From Acidobacteriaceae bacterium (GTDB lineage Bacteria; Acidobacteriota; Terriglobia; Terriglobales; Acidobacteriaceae): DNA of 17,578 nucleotides. Each line of letters begins with the position of its first letter. The first letter of the stretch is position 1. The position numbers and the translations under genes are program-made. The notes under the pieces were generated by a model, which was given only the letters and a program-made list of their open reading frames with translations, was not told the origin of the DNA and ran no database searches. Location of the stretch: contig PLHN01000282.1 in the NCBI GenBank assembly GCA_003139975.1, forward strand, positions 1-17,578, given 5' to 3'. This document shows positions 1-7,335 of this stretch, one piece after another.

Positions 1-539
1 GGCGCCATGTAATGCGGCGTGCCGACCACCCCTTGCTCCCCGGTGAGCGACTCAACCTTGCCATCCGCGCCCAGCAGTTTGGCGATTCCAAAGTCCGCTA
101 TCTTCACGCGGCCCTGTTTGTCGAGCAGGATGTTCTCCGGCTTGATGTCGCGGTGAACGATCCCCTTCGAGTGCGCGGCGTCCAGCGCCTCGGCGATTTC
201 GATGGCCAGCGAGAGCAGAGTTTCCATTTCCAGCGGACGCCCCGCAATGCGATGTTTCAGCGTCATGCCATCGAGAAACTCCATGGCAAGGAAGGCATGA
301 CCATCCTGCTCGCCAATGTCGTAAATGGTGCAGATGTTGGGGTGGTTCAGTGCGGAGGCGGCCTGAGCTTCGCGCTGAAAACGAGTAAGGGTCTGAGGGT
401 CCCGGGCCACATCCTCGGGCAGGAATTTCAGGGCGACAAAGCGATGAAGGCGCGTGTCCTCAGCCTTGTAGACGACACCCATGCCGCCGCCGCCAAGTTT
501 CTCGACGATGCGGTAGTGCGAAATGGTTTGCCCGATCAC
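1..539 (-). CDS. Serine/threonine protein kinase, N-terminal part (cut by window edge)
   Basis: This is the N-terminal 179 residues of a Hanks-type (PknB-like) Ser/Thr protein kinase, which phosphorylates protein Ser/Thr using ATP. The translation starts [16 protein letters not shown] after a GTG codon. It contains the glycine-rich loop GGGGMG (residues 16-21), the ATP-binding lysine K38 in VALKFLPED, helix-C E57, the catalytic loop HRDIKPEN (H129-D131) and the Mg-binding DFG (D149). It then runs into the activation segment GTPHYMA at the edge. All catalytic residues visible are present, so it should be active. The C-lobe and any membrane or sensor domain lie outside the window. The GTG is chosen because it places the family-typical MIGQxISHYRI start; no strong ribosome binding site precedes it. 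It is divergent from the GHMP kinase gene. The substrate is unknown. Confidence 0.95.
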   Translation of the reverse strand, partial: MIGQTISHYRIVEKLGGGGMGVVYKAEDTRLHRFVALKFLPEDVARDPQTLTRFQREAQAASALNHPNICTIYDIGEQDGHAFLAMEFLDGMTLKHRIAGRPLEMETLLSLAIEIAEALDAAHSKGIVHRDIKPENILLDKQGRVKIADFGIAKLLGADGKVESLTGEQGVVGTPHYMA

Positions 540-586
540 TGTAGAGATAGGCCGCGCTTAGAGATGCCACGCCTTCCGGTTGCTAC

Positions 587-615
587 ATCCTACGGAGGCC
601 GCACTCGCCCGTCAA
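587..615 (-). promoter_or_regulatory. Sigma70-like promoter for the Ser/Thr kinase gene
   Basis: On the minus strand there is TTGACG (plus positions 610-615), a 17-bp spacer and TAGGAT (587-592). This matches the -35/-10 consensus at five and four of six bases. It would start the transcript near position 580, giving a leader of about 40 nt before the GTG. This is a prediction from sequence only. Confidence 0.45.
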
Positions 616-704
616 CGTATGAGCTATCCCGTCAACCAACGCAAGCCCAATCCCTTGACCAACGCCCAGTGTCTTCCGTCACGTCGAACCATCCTCTGCC
701 GTGA

Positions 705-710
705 TACAAA
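705..710 (+). promoter_or_regulatory. -10-like hexamer abutting the GHMP kinase start
   Basis: TACAAA lies six bases before the ATG at 717, so transcription would begin at or next to the start codon. No convincing -35 box is found 16-18 bp upstream, and no Shine-Dalgarno sequence precedes the ATG. It belongs to a recurring pattern in this window that suggests leaderless mRNAs. Confidence 0.35.
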
Positions 711-716
711 ATTTAC

Positions 717-1745
717 ATGGCACCCACACCTGCCAGGCCGGTTGGACCAACCATCACAGCCCATGCGCCTTGTCGCGCCGATCTGGCCGGAGGCACGGTC
801 GATCTCTGGCCGTTATATCTGTTTCACCCCGGCGCCCTGACGCTTAACTTTGCGCTCGAAATTCTTACGAGCTGCCGGATTACTCCGCTCGAAGGAACAC
901 GCATCGAGTTGCGTTCTCTTGATACCAAGCGCGAAGACACGTTCGCCGATCTCGCCGAGCTGAACGGCAGGCGGAAGCATAAACATGCCCTAGCCGCCTG
1001 TGTAGTACGTTTCTTCGCTCCGGAACAGGGGTTCCGGCTGGAGACGAATTCAGAATCGCCGGCGGGCGCGGGGATTTCCGGGTCGTCTGCCATGATGATT
1101 GCCACCTGTGCCGCGCTGGCGCGCTTCACGGGCTGCGACCTCGACCTCGAGAAGCTGCGCGCCCTGGCGCAGAACATTGAAGCGCAGATCATCGGCGTGC
1201 CCACCGGCTGCCAGGACTATTATCCTGCGCTCTACGGCGGGGTCAGCGCGATCCATCTCGATCCGGACGGAATTCACCGCGCGGCCGTGCCGGTGGCCCC
1301 CGAAGAGATCGATCGGCGTTTCGTACTCGCTTATACCGGCGCGCCCCGGCAGTCGGGAATTAACAACTGGGAGGTCTTCAAGGCGCACATCAACGGAGAC
1401 CGTCACGTCTTCCGCAACTTCGAAAAAATCGTCGCCCTGGCTCGCGACATGCATCAGGCGTTCCTGCGCCACGATTGGGAAGATGTGGCGCGGCTGATCC
1501 GCGAGGAGTGGAAGTTGCGCCGCACCAATGCACCCGGCATTACCACGCCGAAAATCGACAAGCTGATCGACGTGGCCCGCAAGAACGGCGGGCGCGCGGC
1601 CAAAGTATGCGGTGCAGGCGGCGGTGGCTGCATTCTGCTGATGGTGGAAGAAGGAGCGAAGGATGCAGTCTCGCAGGCGGTGGCACAGGCCGGCGGACAG
1701 ATGCTTCCTCTGAAGGTAGCCCGCGACGGGTTGCGCATCTCCTGA
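717..1745 (+). CDS. GHMP-superfamily sugar kinase (HddA-like)
   Basis: A 342-residue cytoplasmic small-molecule kinase of the GHMP (galactokinase/homoserine/mevalonate/phosphomevalonate kinase) fold. Three family motifs are visible. Motif 1 is APCRADLAGGTVDL (17-30), which resembles the APxRxxxAGGxxD start of heptose-7-phosphate and related sugar kinases. Motif 2, the phosphate-binding loop, is SPAGAGISGSSA (114-125). Motif 3 is KVCGAGGGGC (296-305). Length is normal for the family. The best guess is phosphorylation of a sugar such as a heptose 7-phosphate, but no heptose or capsule genes lie nearby, so the substrate is not established. The start is the ATG that keeps motif 1 near the N terminus; there is no clear ribosome binding site. 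The next gene follows 66 bp later. Confidence 0.85.
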   Translation: MAPTPARPVGPTITAHAPCRADLAGGTVDLWPLYLFHPGALTLNFALEILTSCRITPLEGTRIELRSLDTKREDTFADLAELNGRRKHKHALAACVVRFFAPEQGFRLETNSESPAGAGISGSSAMMIATCAALARFTGCDLDLEKLRALAQNIEAQIIGVPTGCQDYYPALYGGVSAIHLDPDGIHRAAVPVAPEEIDRRFVLAYTGAPRQSGINNWEVFKAHINGDRHVFRNFEKIVALARDMHQAFLRHDWEDVARLIREEWKLRRTNAPGITTPKIDKLIDVARKNGGRAAKVCGAGGGGCILLMVEEGAKDAVSQAVAQAGGQMLPLKVARDGLRIS

Positions 1746-1800
1746 TCGCGCGCGTCTCTGATCTCGTCGCTCCCACAACCTTTGATCGGCGTCAGCAGTC

Positions 1801-1806
1801 TATAAT
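1801..1806 (+). promoter_or_regulatory. Perfect TATAAT -10 box just before the secreted-protein gene
   Basis: TATAAT lies five bases before the GTG at 1812 and eleven before the ATG at 1818. A TTGATC at 1782-1787 is only 13 bp away, too close to act as a normal -35. The predicted transcript start falls at or beside the first start codon, consistent with a leaderless or nearly leaderless mRNA. Confidence 0.5.
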
Positions 1807-1811
1807 TAGAC

Positions 1812-2849
1812 GTGGGCATGGGGTGCTCCATGCGGTCGTTTCGCGGGCTTTCTCTCTTTTGGCGTTCGAGATTCCGCTTCCGCACGTCTTGCGGTTTTCT
1901 CGTCGTCTTCCTGTGCGGTTCAGCGCTGCTCTACGCCGAGAACCCTGCCAAGGTATCGCCAAAAACACGCCAGGAAATCCTTCATGCATTCAACGCCGAG
2001 TTAGTCTACATCCGCGCGCCCTTTCCCATGGGGAAGACGGGGCTGAAGCTGAAAAACGGGACCATAACTCCAAACGGCGCCGAACTGAAGCAGTTAATGG
2101 CCATGTGGGGCCCAGCCTGCAAGCCCGGTGATCGGGCCGAAATCACCAATGTCACGATCAAGGGCGATTACATCCGCTTCGACATTAACGGCGGGCCGGG
2201 CGGGCAGAAATGGTATCAGCGCATTCAGATCGAAGGTTCGACCTCGGTTACTCCCGGATCGAATTCGAATGTCAATGCGCACGGCTCGTTTGTGAACCTC
2301 TACTTTGACAAGTACGTACCGGAACTGACGGGGCCCGAGCTTAAAAAGCTGTTGCTGCCGGTCTTTGACTTCGACTCGAAAACGGGGCTGGAGGCGTACC
2401 TGCTGACGGTGCCGCCGAAGGTCAAAGATGCCATCACACAGCATAAGGTGCTGGTGGGCATGAATCAGGAGATGGTGATTTACGCGAAGGGTCGTCCGCC
2501 GCGCCGGGTGCGCGAGAAGGACGGGGAGACCGATTACGAGGAGTGGGTCTACGGTACTCCACCGCAGGACGTGGATTTTGTGCGCTTCGTGGACGATGAA
2601 GTCGTGCGCGTCGAAACCATGAGCGTCGACGGGAAGAAAGTGGTGCGGGTTGAGAAGGAAGTGGATGTAGGCGGGCCGACGGTAGCCAAGAAGCAGGAGG
2701 GACGGCCGGCGAATGCGCCCACATTGCGCCGTCCTGGCGAAGAAATGCCAGAGTCCAATCCAGCGAATCCTTCGAGCACGCCGCCGATGGGCGCGCCGCC
2801 ACCGAGCGCGCCAGGCTCGGATCCGGGGCCGAACTACGACATCGGGTGA
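1812..2849 (+). CDS. Secreted protein of unknown function with proline-rich C terminus
   Basis: A 345-residue protein I do not recognise. The N terminus is strongly basic (several Arg) and followed by a hydrophobic stretch GFLVVFLCGSALLYA, a good Sec signal peptide probably cut before ENPAK. The mature part is soluble-looking, with mixed charged and beta-prone stretches. The last ~45 residues are rich in Pro, Ser, Asn and Gly (ESNPANPSSTPPMGAPPP), a likely disordered tail. No catalytic motif or further membrane segment is visible. Possible starts are GTG 1812, ATG 1818 and ATG 1830; all keep the signal peptide. GTG is listed because of its spacing to the TATAAT box. The stop codon lies inside the left arm of an inverted repeat. 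An exported, lineage-restricted protein is the most that can be said. Confidence 0.75.
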   Translation: MGMGCSMRSFRGLSLFWRSRFRFRTSCGFLVVFLCGSALLYAENPAKVSPKTRQEILHAFNAELVYIRAPFPMGKTGLKLKNGTITPNGAELKQLMAMWGPACKPGDRAEITNVTIKGDYIRFDINGGPGGQKWYQRIQIEGSTSVTPGSNSNVNAHGSFVNLYFDKYVPELTGPELKKLLLPVFDFDSKTGLEAYLLTVPPKVKDAITQHKVLVGMNQEMVIYAKGRPPRRVREKDGETDYEEWVYGTPPQDVDFVRFVDDEVVRVETMSVDGKKVVRVEKEVDVGGPTVAKKQEGRPANAPTLRRPGEEMPESNPANPSSTPPMGAPPPSAPGSDPGPNYDIG

Positions 2850-2979
2850 TCGGGCCATCGGGTCATCGGGCGATCTAAAACCAAGGGCCCGATTTTCCCG
2901 TACACAATTCAGTTGCCGTTGAGAATTCTGCACCGTCAGATCTCCAGATTCTTCAATCACCCGATGACCCGATCACCCG
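2843..2979. repeat. Imperfect 23-bp inverted repeat built of ATCGGGT units
   Basis: The left arm at 2843-2865 and the reverse complement of the right arm at 2957-2979 match at 21 of 23 positions. Each arm is made of short tandem units of the form ATCGGGT(G/C). The arms are about 91 bp apart. The left arm overlaps the stop codon of the upstream gene, and the right arm ends 28 bp before the nadE start. It could be a REP-like element, a small non-autonomous mobile element, or a structured transcript end. No target-site duplication was recognised. Confidence 0.7.
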
Positions 2980-2995
2980 TTGGCCTGATCCGATT

Positions 2996-3001
2996 TACAC
3001 T
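2996..3001 (+). promoter_or_regulatory. -10-like hexamer abutting the nadE start
   Basis: TACACT lies six bases before the GTG start of nadE at 3008. No Shine-Dalgarno sequence is present between them, and no good -35 is seen. The spacing fits a leaderless transcript. Confidence 0.35.
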
Positions 3002-3007
3002 ACTGCT

Positions 3008-4651
3008 GTGAAAATTGCCCTGGGCCAGATCAATCCTACTGTCGGGGATTTCTCTGGCAACGCCGCCAAGATCATTCAGTTTGCCCAGCAGGCTCGCAGC
3101 GCGGGCGCGGGAATGATCCTGTTCCCCGAGCTTTCGGTCTGCGGATATCCGCCGCGCGATCTGGTCGAGCGTCCATCGTTTGTGGCGCGGAACCGCACGA
3201 CCGCCGAGTGTATTGCCGCCGAAACGCGCGGCATCGCCGTTATCTGCGGGCTCGTGACTCCGGCCGAAGCCGACTCCGGGAAAACCGTGATGAACTCGGC
3301 GGCGTTGCTGCGCGACGGACGAATTGAGTTCATCCAATCGAAGATGCTCTTACCGACCTATGACGTGTTCGACGAGATGCGCAACTTCGCCCCCGCGCAC
3401 AGCCAGCAACTGTTCAGCTTCTGCGGCAAGCAGATGGCGCTGACGATCTGCGAGGACGCGTGGAACGACAAGTGTTTCTGGAACAAACGTCTCTACCGCA
3501 TCGATCCCATCGAAGAACTGGTGCGCGCCGGCGGCAACTTCGTGCTCAACATTTCCTCTTCGCCTTTCTGGATCGGCAAGCGCGAACTGCGCCGCGACAT
3601 GCTGGCGGCGATCGCCAAAAACCAGAACGTTCCAGTGGCGATGGTCAACCAGGTGGGAGGCAATGACAGCCTGGTGTTCGACGGATCGAGCCTGGTGCTT
3701 GCGCCCGATGGAAGCGTTATAGCTCAAGGTAAATCGTTCGAAGAAGATACTATCTTTTTTGATTCCTCGAACCTCACCGGTGAAATGCACCAGCAGATTG
3801 CGGGCGAAGAAGCCAGCGCTTATGAAGCGCTGGTTCTCGGCACGCGCGACTACGTTCACAAATGCGGCTTCCAGCGCGCCATCATTGGGCTGAGCGGGGG
3901 AATCGATTCCGCTCTCACTGCGTGCATTGCCGTCGATGCGCTGGGCGCGGCGAATGTAATCGGCGTTGGAATGCCCGGCCCATACTCGTCGCCGGGATCC
4001 ATCAGCGATGCGCGGACCCTGGCCGCGAATCTTGGTATTCGCTTCGAGCTATTGTCTATCAACGACATATATCAATCAGCTAACCAGACTCTCGCTCCGG
4101 CGTTTGCCGGGCTGCCCGCGGACGTGACCGAAGAAAACATTCAGTCGCGCGCGCGCGGGCTCATCCTCATGTCGCTCTCGAACAAACTCGGCGCGCTGGT
4201 GCTTTCGACCGGCAACAAGAGCGAAATCGCCGTCGGCTATTGCACGCTCTATGGAGATATGGTCGGTGGGCTGGCCGTCATCTCCGATGTGCCGAAGACG
4301 CTGGTGTACCGGCTGAGCGCCTATGTCAACTCGCGCGCGGGCAGGAATGTCATTCCGAAGGCGAGCCTCGACAAGGCGCCATCGGCCGAGTTGCGGCCCG
4401 ATCAAAAAGACTCCGACTCACTTCCGCCTTACGATGTGCTCGATACGATGGTCGAAGACTACGTCGAAGAGTCGCGTTCCGGCGAACAGATCGTGCAGGA
4501 TCACGGTTACGATCCCGACTTGGTGAAGCGAGTGATTGCCATGATCGCGCGCAGCGAATACAAGCGGCAGCAGGCCGCGCCCGGGATCAAAATTACCCCG
4601 AAAGCCTTCGGCTACGGTAGAAGGTTTCCAATTGCCGCCAAGACAGACTGA
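3008..4651 (+). CDS. nadE: Glutamine-dependent NAD+ synthetase
   Basis: A 547-residue two-domain enzyme for the last step of NAD+ synthesis: it amidates nicotinic acid adenine dinucleotide using ATP and glutamine-derived ammonia. The N-terminal carbon-nitrogen hydrolase (glutaminase) domain, roughly 1-260, has the Glu-Lys-Cys triad E41 (FPELSVCGYPP), K112 (SKMLLPTYDVFDE) and C148 (ICEDAW). The C-terminal synthetase domain carries the PP-loop SGGIDSA (296-302). Further family segments follow: NIQSRARG, LSTGNKSE and the GYCTLYGDMVGG region. Length is normal for the bacterial two-domain form, so glutamine rather than free ammonia should be the nitrogen donor. The GTG start gives the typical MKIALGQINPTVGD. 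The STAS gene follows after 126 bp under its own likely promoter. Confidence 0.97.
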   Translation: MKIALGQINPTVGDFSGNAAKIIQFAQQARSAGAGMILFPELSVCGYPPRDLVERPSFVARNRTTAECIAAETRGIAVICGLVTPAEADSGKTVMNSAALLRDGRIEFIQSKMLLPTYDVFDEMRNFAPAHSQQLFSFCGKQMALTICEDAWNDKCFWNKRLYRIDPIEELVRAGGNFVLNISSSPFWIGKRELRRDMLAAIAKNQNVPVAMVNQVGGNDSLVFDGSSLVLAPDGSVIAQGKSFEEDTIFFDSSNLTGEMHQQIAGEEASAYEALVLGTRDYVHKCGFQRAIIGLSGGIDSALTACIAVDALGAANVIGVGMPGPYSSPGSISDARTLAANLGIRFELLSINDIYQSANQTLAPAFAGLPADVTEENIQSRARGLILMSLSNKLGALVLSTGNKSEIAVGYCTLYGDMVGGLAVISDVPKTLVYRLSAYVNSRAGRNVIPKASLDKAPSAELRPDQKDSDSLPPYDVLDTMVEDYVEESRSGEQIVQDHGYDPDLVKRVIAMIARSEYKRQQAAPGIKITPKAFGYGRRFPIAAKTD

Positions 4652-4655
4652 CCAG

Positions 4656-4677
4656 CGGGCGTCGAGTCGGCCGCCCG
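4656..4677 (+). terminator. Weak hairpin after nadE
   Basis: CGGGCG (4656-4661) can pair with CGCCCG (4672-4677) around a 10-nt loop just after the nadE stop codon. There is no T-run behind it, so it is at best a poor intrinsic terminator. Confidence 0.2.
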
Positions 4678-4728
4678 TCGAGGCACTCCCTCTAAGACTA
4701 TTCGGTAGCGCCCGCGTTCCCTCCGGCA

Positions 4729-4773
4729 TATAATGTGCGAACTTTTACAAGCGTGATCTGGCCGCAGGGGAGG
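4729..4773 (+). promoter_or_regulatory. TATAAT box and ribosome binding site for the STAS gene
   Basis: TATAAT at 4729-4734 predicts a transcript start near 4741 and a leader of about 37 nt. AGGGGAGG at 4766-4773, four bases before a TTG codon, is the strongest Shine-Dalgarno sequence in the window and fixes the unusual TTG start at 4778. The -35 region is poor. Confidence 0.55.
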
Positions 4774-4777
4774 CCCA

Positions 4778-5473
4778 TTGCTTTTATCGTTGGACACGCG
4801 CGACGTTGGCCGCGTCACCATCGTGCGCTGCCAGGGAAGGATTGTTGCCGGCAGCGAAAGCGAATCGCTGCGCACGCACGTAGCCTCGTTGTTGGAGGAC
4901 CGCCGCGCAATCCTTTTGCATCTGGGCGAGGTCGGATTCATTGACAGCAGCGGCCTGGGCACGATGGTTCGCGCCCTGGCCAGTACGCGCCAGGCACGCG
5001 GAGACCTGAAACTCTGCAACGTTCCTGAGCACGTGCGCAAAGTGCTCGACATGACGCGCCTGAGTGGTGTGTTCGACCTGCACGAATCGGAGGAAACGGC
5101 GCTGGCCGCCTTCTACCGCCCCGCAGGCCGTGCCGAAGCGCCGGTCTCCACCGGCCGCAGCGTTCTCTGTCTCGACTCGAATATCGACGTGCTGGCCTAC
5201 TTGCGCGAATTGCTGCGCCGCGCGGGATATGAGGTTCAAACCACCGACCGGCTGAGCGACGCTCGCCTGCTGATGCGCGTGGCGCATTTTGATCTCTTGC
5301 TGCTCGGGCCCGACAAGATCGCTTCGCCGGAAGCCCTGCAAACGTTCGAGAACGCCTGCGCCAAGCTCCCGGTGGTCGAGCTAGGCAGCGAGTTCTCCAC
5401 TAGCCACGCTGGTGAAGCCGGTGCTGATTTGTTGGCGAAAATCGAGGCGCGGCTGAACTCGAAACTTTCCTAG
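4778..5473 (+). CDS. STAS-domain protein fused to a degenerate receiver domain
   Basis: A 231-residue cytoplasmic protein. Residues ~1-110 form a STAS domain of the anti-sigma-factor-antagonist type, with DSSGLG (56-61) containing the serine that is phosphorylated by anti-sigma kinases in SpoIIAA/RsbV relatives. After a short linker, residues ~127-231 look like a response-regulator receiver: VLCLDS (129-134), LRELLRRAGYEV, then FDLLLLGPD. The phosphoacceptor Asp expected at the end of beta-3 is G177, and the usual acidic pair after beta-1 is only D133-S134, so the receiver is probably not phosphorylated. No anti-sigma kinase, phosphatase or sigma factor lies next to it. Start: TTG backed by a strong ribosome binding site. 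A partner-switching role is inferred; the target is unknown. Confidence 0.85.
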   Translation: MLLSLDTRDVGRVTIVRCQGRIVAGSESESLRTHVASLLEDRRAILLHLGEVGFIDSSGLGTMVRALASTRQARGDLKLCNVPEHVRKVLDMTRLSGVFDLHESEETALAAFYRPAGRAEAPVSTGRSVLCLDSNIDVLAYLRELLRRAGYEVQTTDRLSDARLLMRVAHFDLLLLGPDKIASPEALQTFENACAKLPVVELGSEFSTSHAGEAGADLLAKIEARLNSKLS

Positions 5474-5517
5474 TCCACCGCGCGGTGTCCGGGCCGCCAA
5501 TTTTCATAGTGGGGTGC

Positions 5518-7287
5518 ATGATTATGCGTTTGCTGAAAAGCCTGTTTTTCCTCGGTGCTGTTGCAGTTCCGTTATTTGCCCAGGACATTAATCGGCTAGC
5601 GGACCGCCTTGCCGCTCAGAACGCTCTTTTCGAAGAGTCTTACGAAACCGATCTCCGCAACTTTCCCGAGCGCGCCACCGCGTTCGGCGACTACCGCTAC
5701 AACGACAAGTTGGCCGATTACTCCCTGGAGGCCATCGCCCAGCGTGAGAAAGACAACGAGAATCTCCTTGCCCGGCTGAACGCCATTACAACGGCCGGCT
5801 TCTCCGACCAGGACCAACTCTCCCACGACCTCCTCGTGCGCGTTCTCGAGCAGCGCATCACGGACTCCAACCTCAAAGAATATGAAATGCCCATCAACCA
5901 GCAGAATGGCATCCATACCGGTCTCGCGGATCTGCCACTCTCTGTGCCGTTCGACACCGTCAAGCAGTACGAGGACTACATCTCCCGTCTACACCAGATT
6001 CCCCGCGTCCTCAATCAAACCACGGAGGTCCTTCGCGCTGGAATGAAGGACAAACTGATGCCGGTCCGTTTCCTGCTTGAGAAACTCCCAGCGCAGTGTG
6101 AGGGCATCATCGAGTCGGACCCCTTTCTCCGCCCGACAAAAAAATATCCTGCGACGATTTCGCCGGAAGATCAGAAGCGCTTAACCCAGCAGATTACCGA
6201 CGCCATCAACACCGATGTCATTCCTGCCTACCAAGCCTTCGCTGCCTTTCTGCGCACGGAATACGCACCCCAGGGCCGCACTACGCTGGCGATCACGTCC
6301 TTGCCAGACGGCGAAAAGCGCTACCAGAACGACATCTACGCCCGCACCACCACGCACATGACGCCCGACGAGATCCACCAGCTCGGCCTGCGTGAAATGG
6401 ATCGCATTCAGGCCGAGATGCTGGTGATTGCCAAGAAGGAAGGCTTCGCCGACCTCGCGTCGTTCCGCGCGGCGCTCAAAACCAATCCAAAATATATTCC
6501 GACTTCCGAGGAGCAGATCCTCGACGACTACCGCCATTACATCGCGCAGATGGAACCGAAGCTGCCGGAGTTGTTCACGCTGCTGCCCAAATCGCCGGTT
6601 ACAGTGGAAGCGATTCCCAGCTTTCAAGCCGCGGCGGCAACCCACTACGTTACCGGCACGCCGGACGGCAAGCGGCCCGGCCGCGTGGTGGTTGCCACCT
6701 CCAACTTCAAGGAGCGCTCACTCATCGATGATGAGGCAATCGCCTATCACGAAGGCATCCCGGGACATCACATGCAGCTCTCGGTCCAGCAGCAGCTCAC
6801 GGGGCTGCCTAAGTTCAGACTCCACGGTCTGGGGTTCAATGCCTACATTGAAGGCTGGGCGCTTTATGCAGAGGAGCTAGGGAAGGAAGTCGGCTTCTAC
6901 CATGATCCGGTGTCGGACTACGGCCGATTGTCTTCCGAGCTATTTCGCGCCGTGCGTCTGGTAGTGGACACGGGAATCCACGCGAAAGGATGGAGCCGTG
7001 AACAAGTCGTGGATTTCTTTCGCAAATCCGGCGCCATCGACGAGCCTAGTATCCAATCCGAAACCGACCGTTACATTGCCTGGCCGGCGCAGGCGCTTAG
7101 TTACAAGCTCGGCCAGCTCAAGATCCGCGAACTGCGCGAGCGCTCCAGGAAAGAACTTGGGGCGAAATTCGATATCCGCGCCTTTCACGACGAGATGCTG
7201 AACGGCGGCACGCTTCCGCTCGATCTGCTCGAAGCCCGTACGGATAGATGGATCGCGCGGCAGAAAGCAAGCGGCCCCGCAAAATAG
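5518..7287 (+). CDS. Secreted DUF885 metallopeptidase-like protein
   Basis: A 589-residue DUF885 protein with an N-terminal signal peptide (MRLLKSLFFLGAVAVPLFAQ, probable cleavage before Gln or Asp), so it is exported to the periplasm or outside. Near the C terminus is HEGIPGHH (411-418), an HExxxGHH zinc-binding motif, followed by EGWALYAEE (from E445), which should supply the third ligand. This arrangement is typical of DUF885 and places it among gluzincin-like metallopeptidases. The substrate is unknown, probably peptides. Alternative starts are ATG 5524 and GTG 5485; the GTG would put extra residues before the signal peptide and is less likely. A weak CATAGT hexamer lies seven bases before ATG 5518. 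The gene converges on aceA with a 48-bp gap. Confidence 0.88.
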   Translation: MIMRLLKSLFFLGAVAVPLFAQDINRLADRLAAQNALFEESYETDLRNFPERATAFGDYRYNDKLADYSLEAIAQREKDNENLLARLNAITTAGFSDQDQLSHDLLVRVLEQRITDSNLKEYEMPINQQNGIHTGLADLPLSVPFDTVKQYEDYISRLHQIPRVLNQTTEVLRAGMKDKLMPVRFLLEKLPAQCEGIIESDPFLRPTKKYPATISPEDQKRLTQQITDAINTDVIPAYQAFAAFLRTEYAPQGRTTLAITSLPDGEKRYQNDIYARTTTHMTPDEIHQLGLREMDRIQAEMLVIAKKEGFADLASFRAALKTNPKYIPTSEEQILDDYRHYIAQMEPKLPELFTLLPKSPVTVEAIPSFQAAAATHYVTGTPDGKRPGRVVVATSNFKERSLIDDEAIAYHEGIPGHHMQLSVQQQLTGLPKFRLHGLGFNAYIEGWALYAEELGKEVGFYHDPVSDYGRLSSELFRAVRLVVDTGIHAKGWSREQVVDFFRKSGAIDEPSIQSETDRYIAWPAQALSYKLGQLKIRELRERSRKELGAKFDIRAFHDEMLNGGTLPLDLLEARTDRWIARQKASGPAK

Positions 7288-7335
7288 CCGCCAAGGGTTG
7301 TGAGTAGCAGCTTCGTTCACGGGGCCAAGTCGTTT

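Noticed and set aside
12..704. Long open frame on the plus strand over the left edge
   Set aside because: It is the antisense shadow of the Ser/Thr kinase, whose catalytic motifs are all on the minus strand. Similar long frames opposite or out of phase with aceA, aceB, nadE and the TPR gene were dropped for the same reason; they reflect high GC at third codon positions.
1782..1806. TTGATC/TATAAT as a complete sigma70 promoter
   Set aside because: The spacer is only 13 bp, too short for normal recognition; only the TATAAT was kept.
4735..4944. GTG-initiated ORF directly after the TATAAT box before the STAS gene
   Set aside because: It is out of frame with the STAS domain, has no recognisable content and overlaps the true gene, which has a strong ribosome binding site.
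7288..7335. Bidirectional terminator between the DUF885 gene and aceA
   Set aside because: The 48-bp convergent gap shows no convincing stem followed by a T-run on either strand.
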